Shown: piece after piece, positions 60,670-64,000 of the stretch
Layout of the letters: each line of letters starts with the position of its first letter
Position numbering within the stretch: the stretch's first letter is position 1
The notes under the pieces: model-generated
Databases searched by the model: none
What the model saw: the letters and a program-made list of their open reading frames with translations, nothing else
What the model was told of the DNA's origin: nothing
Position numbers and translations under genes: made by a program
From: Purshia tridentata
Lineage: Eukaryota > Streptophyta > Magnoliopsida > Rosales > Rosaceae
Direction of reading: 5' to 3'
DNA length: 64,000 nt
Assembly (NCBI GenBank): GCA_003254885.1
Contig: QANT01000231.1
Coordinates: 1-64,000 of the forward strand

Positions 60670-61457
60670 TTGAAGCAGTACTGCTTGTAGATGTGTGGCA
60701 TGTGATGAGAGGTGTAAGCAAACTGGGAAACACAATGGGTCCCTTGTGCAATAGCCAGTTCACACTCCATTGTCGAAGAGTCAACTTCATTGTTCTCTTT
60801 TAGTCCACCAAAGCCCCAACATCCCCCATCATTTCATTTCTCAAACACACACCATATGGAAAACCAAAATTCCCAATCGCCCATGGGGACAAAAGTAGAC
60901 CTACGTGAGCGACATATCGCACGCAACAAAGCATTTCTGTCCATTATCTCCAACTTAATTATACTTTTCTTTAGATATCACTCTACAACCAAAAGTCTCT
61001 GCAACTCATTCTCTCCTCTGCCATCAAATTCAAACTCTCATTAAAGCTAACATTGCATGTATATATTAATTATCATATATATAAGATCGATCATTACTAG
61101 ATGTGCACGTGTGGGGGTTGTTAATTCACAGTTCCACATTTTTTCCTTAATTGGTGCATGCATACATATATATATGCAGCATCATGAAGATACTTAAGTA
61201 CTGTATATGCATGGCTAACATGGATTCTTAATTAATATAACATTGTATGTATATTTTATATATATCTAAGAAAAATTTTCTCTTGATTACTGTTCAACAT
61301 GTTATACATGTTTCTTAAATACTGTCGATTTGGATCACTAATTGAAAAGACTCTTGTTAAAATATGTGATCTTTGAAGAGAGATGTATATATATATAAGG
61401 TTTGTATCATTACCTTCATGGGGATGTATGCATGTATGCAAAGGCGCTATATAATTA

Positions 61458-62185
61458 TGTTGGGAATAAATTCCCACGCCACGACAAATATGTGATGGAA
61501 GAATAAAATACACAAGCCAATAAAAGAAAACAAGAGAGCACCAAGAATTTAACGTGGTTCGGCAAAATCCTGCCTACGTCCACAAAGAGTTTCCTTCACT
61601 ATGAGAGAAATAACCTTGTACAAGAATTACACTCAAGAGTTTAATCCCAAACCCGAGCCCTTTGTCACGCACCTAGACTTACCCTTGCTAGATGACCGTG
61701 ATGGCACTTAGACGACTCCCCTTTTTGTCACCTAAGTCAGCCTCCAATGTGCTTGAGAGTTTCCTCGAACCCCTAAGACACAACGCCTTGAGAGAGAAAG
61801 ACAAGAAGAGAACACTTTGAGAAAGCTAAGTAGAGAACTTGTATTGATAACTTGAATTAGCTTTGATTTGCTTGATGGTTACAAATGAGGTGCCTCCTCC
61901 TATTTATAGGCTTGAGGAGGTTAATCCAATGGTTAGAAATTACACAAGTGTCACCCATCTAAGGGTGGTTCTAGAATTTTCCATATTCTATTTCTTAGAT
62001 ATTTATCTACATTTCTCTAGAATGGTTCTAGAGACTTCCATATGCTAGAACTTTGAAGAGTTCTCTAGAAATTGGCCTTGTCCTTAATTCTTGAACTTGG
62101 TGGAACTCTCTAGAACTTGGGCTGGGCCTATGTAGAAAAACCTCATCTTTCATGGGCTTTGCACCAAAATTGCTGGGTTGTGACA
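61458..62185 (-). repeat. 3' LTR of the chromodomain gypsy element
   Basis: Read on the minus strand, the LTR starts TGTCACAACCCAGC directly after a polypurine tract (AGGTGGGGGAGAG, 62198-62186) and ends ATTTATTCCCAACA at 61458. This gives a 728-bp LTR with TG...CA ends. The 5' LTR lies beyond the window, so LTR divergence and age cannot be measured. The flanking 5 bp on the left is AATTA; its partner would be needed to confirm the target duplication. Confidence 0.85.
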
Positions 62186-62196
62186 CTCTCCCCCAC

Positions 62197-64000
62197 CTAT
62201 GCGGTCGACGCCCTCGTCGAGTCCTCCTCTTTGAACTTCCGTATGTGCTCAGGGAATTGCCACAGTAGATCTTCACGTTCCCAGCTCGCCTCAGTCTCTG
62301 GTAAGTCCTTCCATTTTACCAGATACTCGGTATAAGGTTGGACTCCGCGACTTCTGATAACTCTATCGGCCATGATGTAGTCGACATCCTTGTCAAATGA
62401 AGTGACTACTGCGGTAGGCGCTCGATCCGAAACACTTCGACTTGGATCTTCCATGTCTTCATTATATGGCTTCAGGTAACTCACGTGGAAGATCGGATGG
62501 ATCTTGAGTTGAGGTGGTAGCTGGACTTTGTAGGACACTTTTCCTACTTTCTTTATAATTGGGAATGGCCCCTCGTACTTCCTCACCAGTCCCTTGTGCA
62601 CTTTCCGAAAGACTTTGAATTGTTGAGGTAGAAGTTTTACAAGGACTAAGTCTCCTACCTGGTACTCCACTTGTCGCCTCTTTTTATCTGCCCATTTCTT
62701 CATGCGTCGGGCGGCTTTGGTGAGGTACGATCTTGCCAATTCCGCTTCCTCATGCCACCCCTTGGCGAGGTGATAAGCCCCCGGGCTTCTCCCTGTGTAG
62801 CCACCAACAAGCGTATGTGGTGTATTTGGTTGGCGTCCCGTAGCCAACTCAAAGGGACTATGGTTGGTGGACTCACTCTTCTGCAAGTTATATGAGAACT
62901 GGGCCACATCCAGCAGCTTGACCCAATTCTTCTGGTTGGCACTTACAAAATGCCTCATGTATAACTCTAACAGAGCATTCACCCGCTCGGTTTGACCATC
63001 AGTTTGTGGGTGAAAGCTAGTAGAGAAGTGTAGTTCGGACCCCAAGAGTTTGAATAACTCCGTCCAGAATCGCCCCGTGAATCGAGGGTCTCGGTCACTG
63101 ATGATGCTCGTTGGCACTCCCCAGTACTTAACCACGTTCTTCATGAACAATCTTGCTGTCTCTTCTGCCGTATAGTCGGTGGGTGCTGCTATAAAGGTCC
63201 CATACTTAGAGAACCTATCGACCACCACCATGATCGAACCCAATCCTTCCGACTTAGGCAAGGCGCAGATAAAGTCCATTGAGACACTTTCCCATGGTCT
63301 CTCTGGAATAGGGAGCGGCTCCAACAATCCTCCAGGGCTTCTTTGTTCAACCTTGTCTTGTTGACATACAAGACAAGTCTTCACGTAGGCCTCTACATCA
63401 TCCTTCATCTGAGGCCAATAGTAGGTATCACCTATTAATGCAAGTGTTCGACGCTGACCTGGATGTCCTGCCCACTTGGTGTCATGGCACTCTTTGATAA
63501 GCTCCCTCCTTAAGTTGCTCCATTTAGGCACGTACAATCGATTTCCTTGGGCATAGAGCAACCCATCCTTAAGCCAGAAGCGCCGAGTTTTCCCTTCCTT
63601 GACCATATCCATGAGCTGCTTTGCGATATGGTCATGACTTAGCCCCTCCTTGATCCTACCAAGGAGTGTACTCTGAAGTTGACTCAGAGAGTTGAGCATT
63701 TCAAGCTTCATGGAAGCTAGCTCGGCCTTGCGACTCAGTGCATCTGCCACATGGTTGGTTCTTCCTGGCTTGTATTCAAGGACCATGTCGAACTCCGCCA
63801 GGAAATCTTGCCACCGTGCTTGCTTAGGACTCAGCTTCTTCTGGGTCTGGAAGTAGCTAGTAGCTACGTTGTCTGTTTTCACCACGAATCTAGACCCCAG
63901 CAAGTAGTGCCTCCACGTCCTTAGGCAGTGAATGATGGCTGTCATCTCCTCTTGCACTGTGTATCGCCTCTCTGTGTCGTTCAGCTTTCGACTCTCGTAG
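62197..64000 (-). CDS. Ty3/gypsy chromovirus polyprotein, C-terminal part
   Basis: A single uninterrupted minus-strand frame of 600 residues plus stop, open at the window edge (upstream RT, protease and gag lie outside). In order: an RNase H segment (VKTDNVATSYF, FDMVLEYKPGRTNHVADALS), the integrase HHCC finger (HDTKWAGHPGQRRT to CLVCQ), the integrase catalytic core with the expected Asp-Asp-Glu (VSMDFICALP, ISDRDPRFTG, GQTERVNALL), a GPF/Y-like region (KYEGPFPIIKKVGKVSY) and a C-terminal chromodomain (EYLVKWKDLPETEASWE). The chromodomain places it in the chromovirus lineages. The stop codon abuts the polypurine tract. The absence of stops or frameshifts over 1.8 kb suggests a recent insertion. 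Confidence 0.93.
   Translation of the reverse strand, partial: YESRKLNDTERRYTVQEEMTAIIHCLRTWRHYLLGSRFVVKTDNVATSYFQTQKKLSPKQARWQDFLAEFDMVLEYKPGRTNHVADALSRKAELASMKLEMLNSLSQLQSTLLGRIKEGLSHDHIAKQLMDMVKEGKTRRFWLKDGLLYAQGNRLYVPKWSNLRRELIKECHDTKWAGHPGQRRTLALIGDTYYWPQMKDDVEAYVKTCLVCQQDKVEQRSPGGLLEPLPIPERPWESVSMDFICALPKSEGLGSIMVVVDRFSKYGTFIAAPTDYTAEETARLFMKNVVKYWGVPTSIISDRDPRFTGRFWTELFKLLGSELHFSTSFHPQTDGQTERVNALLELYMRHFVSANQKNWVKLLDVAQFSYNLQKSESTNHSPFELATGRQPNTPHTLVGGYTGRSPGAYHLAKGWHEEAELARSYLTKAARRMKKWADKKRRQVEYQVGDLVLVKLLPQQFKVFRKVHKGLVRKYEGPFPIIKKVGKVSYKVQLPPQLKIHPIFHVSYLKPYNEDMEDPSRSVSDRAPTAVVTSFDKDVDYIMADRVIRSRGVQPYTEYLVKWKDLPETEASWEREDLLWQFPEHIRKFKEEDSTRASTA

Larger units (their letters stand above)
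57610..61457. other. FIP37 promoter and long AT-rich intergenic region
   Basis: The first few hundred bases upstream of 57609 should be the FIP37 promoter. The remaining 3.5 kb is AT-rich with microsatellites and no gene I can support. A leader-like stretch with ATG at about 60855 opens a 63-codon frame (MENQNSQSPMGTKVDLRERH...) without recognisable domain, judged insufficient. A shared retroelement cannot be delimited. Confidence 0.45.

Noticed and set aside
60855-61044. 63-codon frame beginning MENQNSQSPM after a leader-like sequence
   Set aside because: No domain, no splice evidence, low-complexity C-terminus; too weak to call a gene.

Overview
The window is nuclear DNA of a eudicot plant. 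The evidence is spliced genes with GT-AG introns, plastid-targeted proteins, raffinose-family sugar metabolism, plant-type LTR retrotransposons, hAT, Mutator-like and Tourist-like MITEs, and plant telomere-type repeats (CCCTAAA). The gene sequences and TE types look Rosaceae-like (Prunus is my guess), but that is inference and no database was searched. Two single N bases (about 8804 and 40656) show it is a draft or scaffolded assembly.

Layout, left to right. 1-7 kb: a small acidic protein ending in a CaaX-type tetrapeptide; its long second intron is filled with decayed LINE fragments and a foldback MITE. 9-11 kb: OHP2, a one-helix light-harvesting-like protein of plastids. 12.8-14 kb (minus): an 81-residue coiled-coil protein with a C-terminal membrane anchor, not recognised. 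14.3-19 kb: a mobile-element island with a hAT-type MITE, a decayed inverted-repeat element, a truncated Ty1/copia element (5' LTR, PBS, gag, protease and part of integrase) carrying a nested hAT-type element with perfect TIRs and TSD, and an orphan plastid transit-peptide-like exon at the broken end of the copia. 19.5-22 kb: an AKRP-like plastid ankyrin protein in which each ankyrin repeat is one 99-nt exon. 25.5-31 kb: a CDK-like kinase with a myristoylation-type N-terminus and two MITEs in its introns. 32.7 kb (minus): a small DUF3511 protein. 34-41 kb: a second mobile island, dominated by a 5.4-kb hAT element with a broken transposase gene. 41-44 kb (minus): a DUF1421 protein of the FLOE class. 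44.4-47.4 kb (minus): raffinose synthase. 49.1-49.6 kb: a tandem duplication just upstream of an OCRE/G-patch protein gene (49.8-52.6 kb). 53.6-57.6 kb (minus): FIP37, the plant WTAP homologue, in 14 exons. 57.6-61.5 kb: AT-rich intergenic DNA. 61.5-64 kb (minus): the 3' end of an apparently intact chromodomain Ty3/gypsy element, running off the window.

No shared pathway joins the whole window; this is an ordinary plant gene neighbourhood. Local pairings exist: OHP2 and the AKRP-like protein are both plastid-targeted, and the G-patch protein and FIP37 are both nuclear RNA-processing factors in tail-to-tail arrangement. Exon models were built by hand from splice signals, frame continuity and family knowledge. 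For the eight multi-exon models the joined coding lengths are exact multiples of three. UTR limits are mostly not determinable. I did not find a convincing novel multi-gene system; the most interesting points are listed in the findings.
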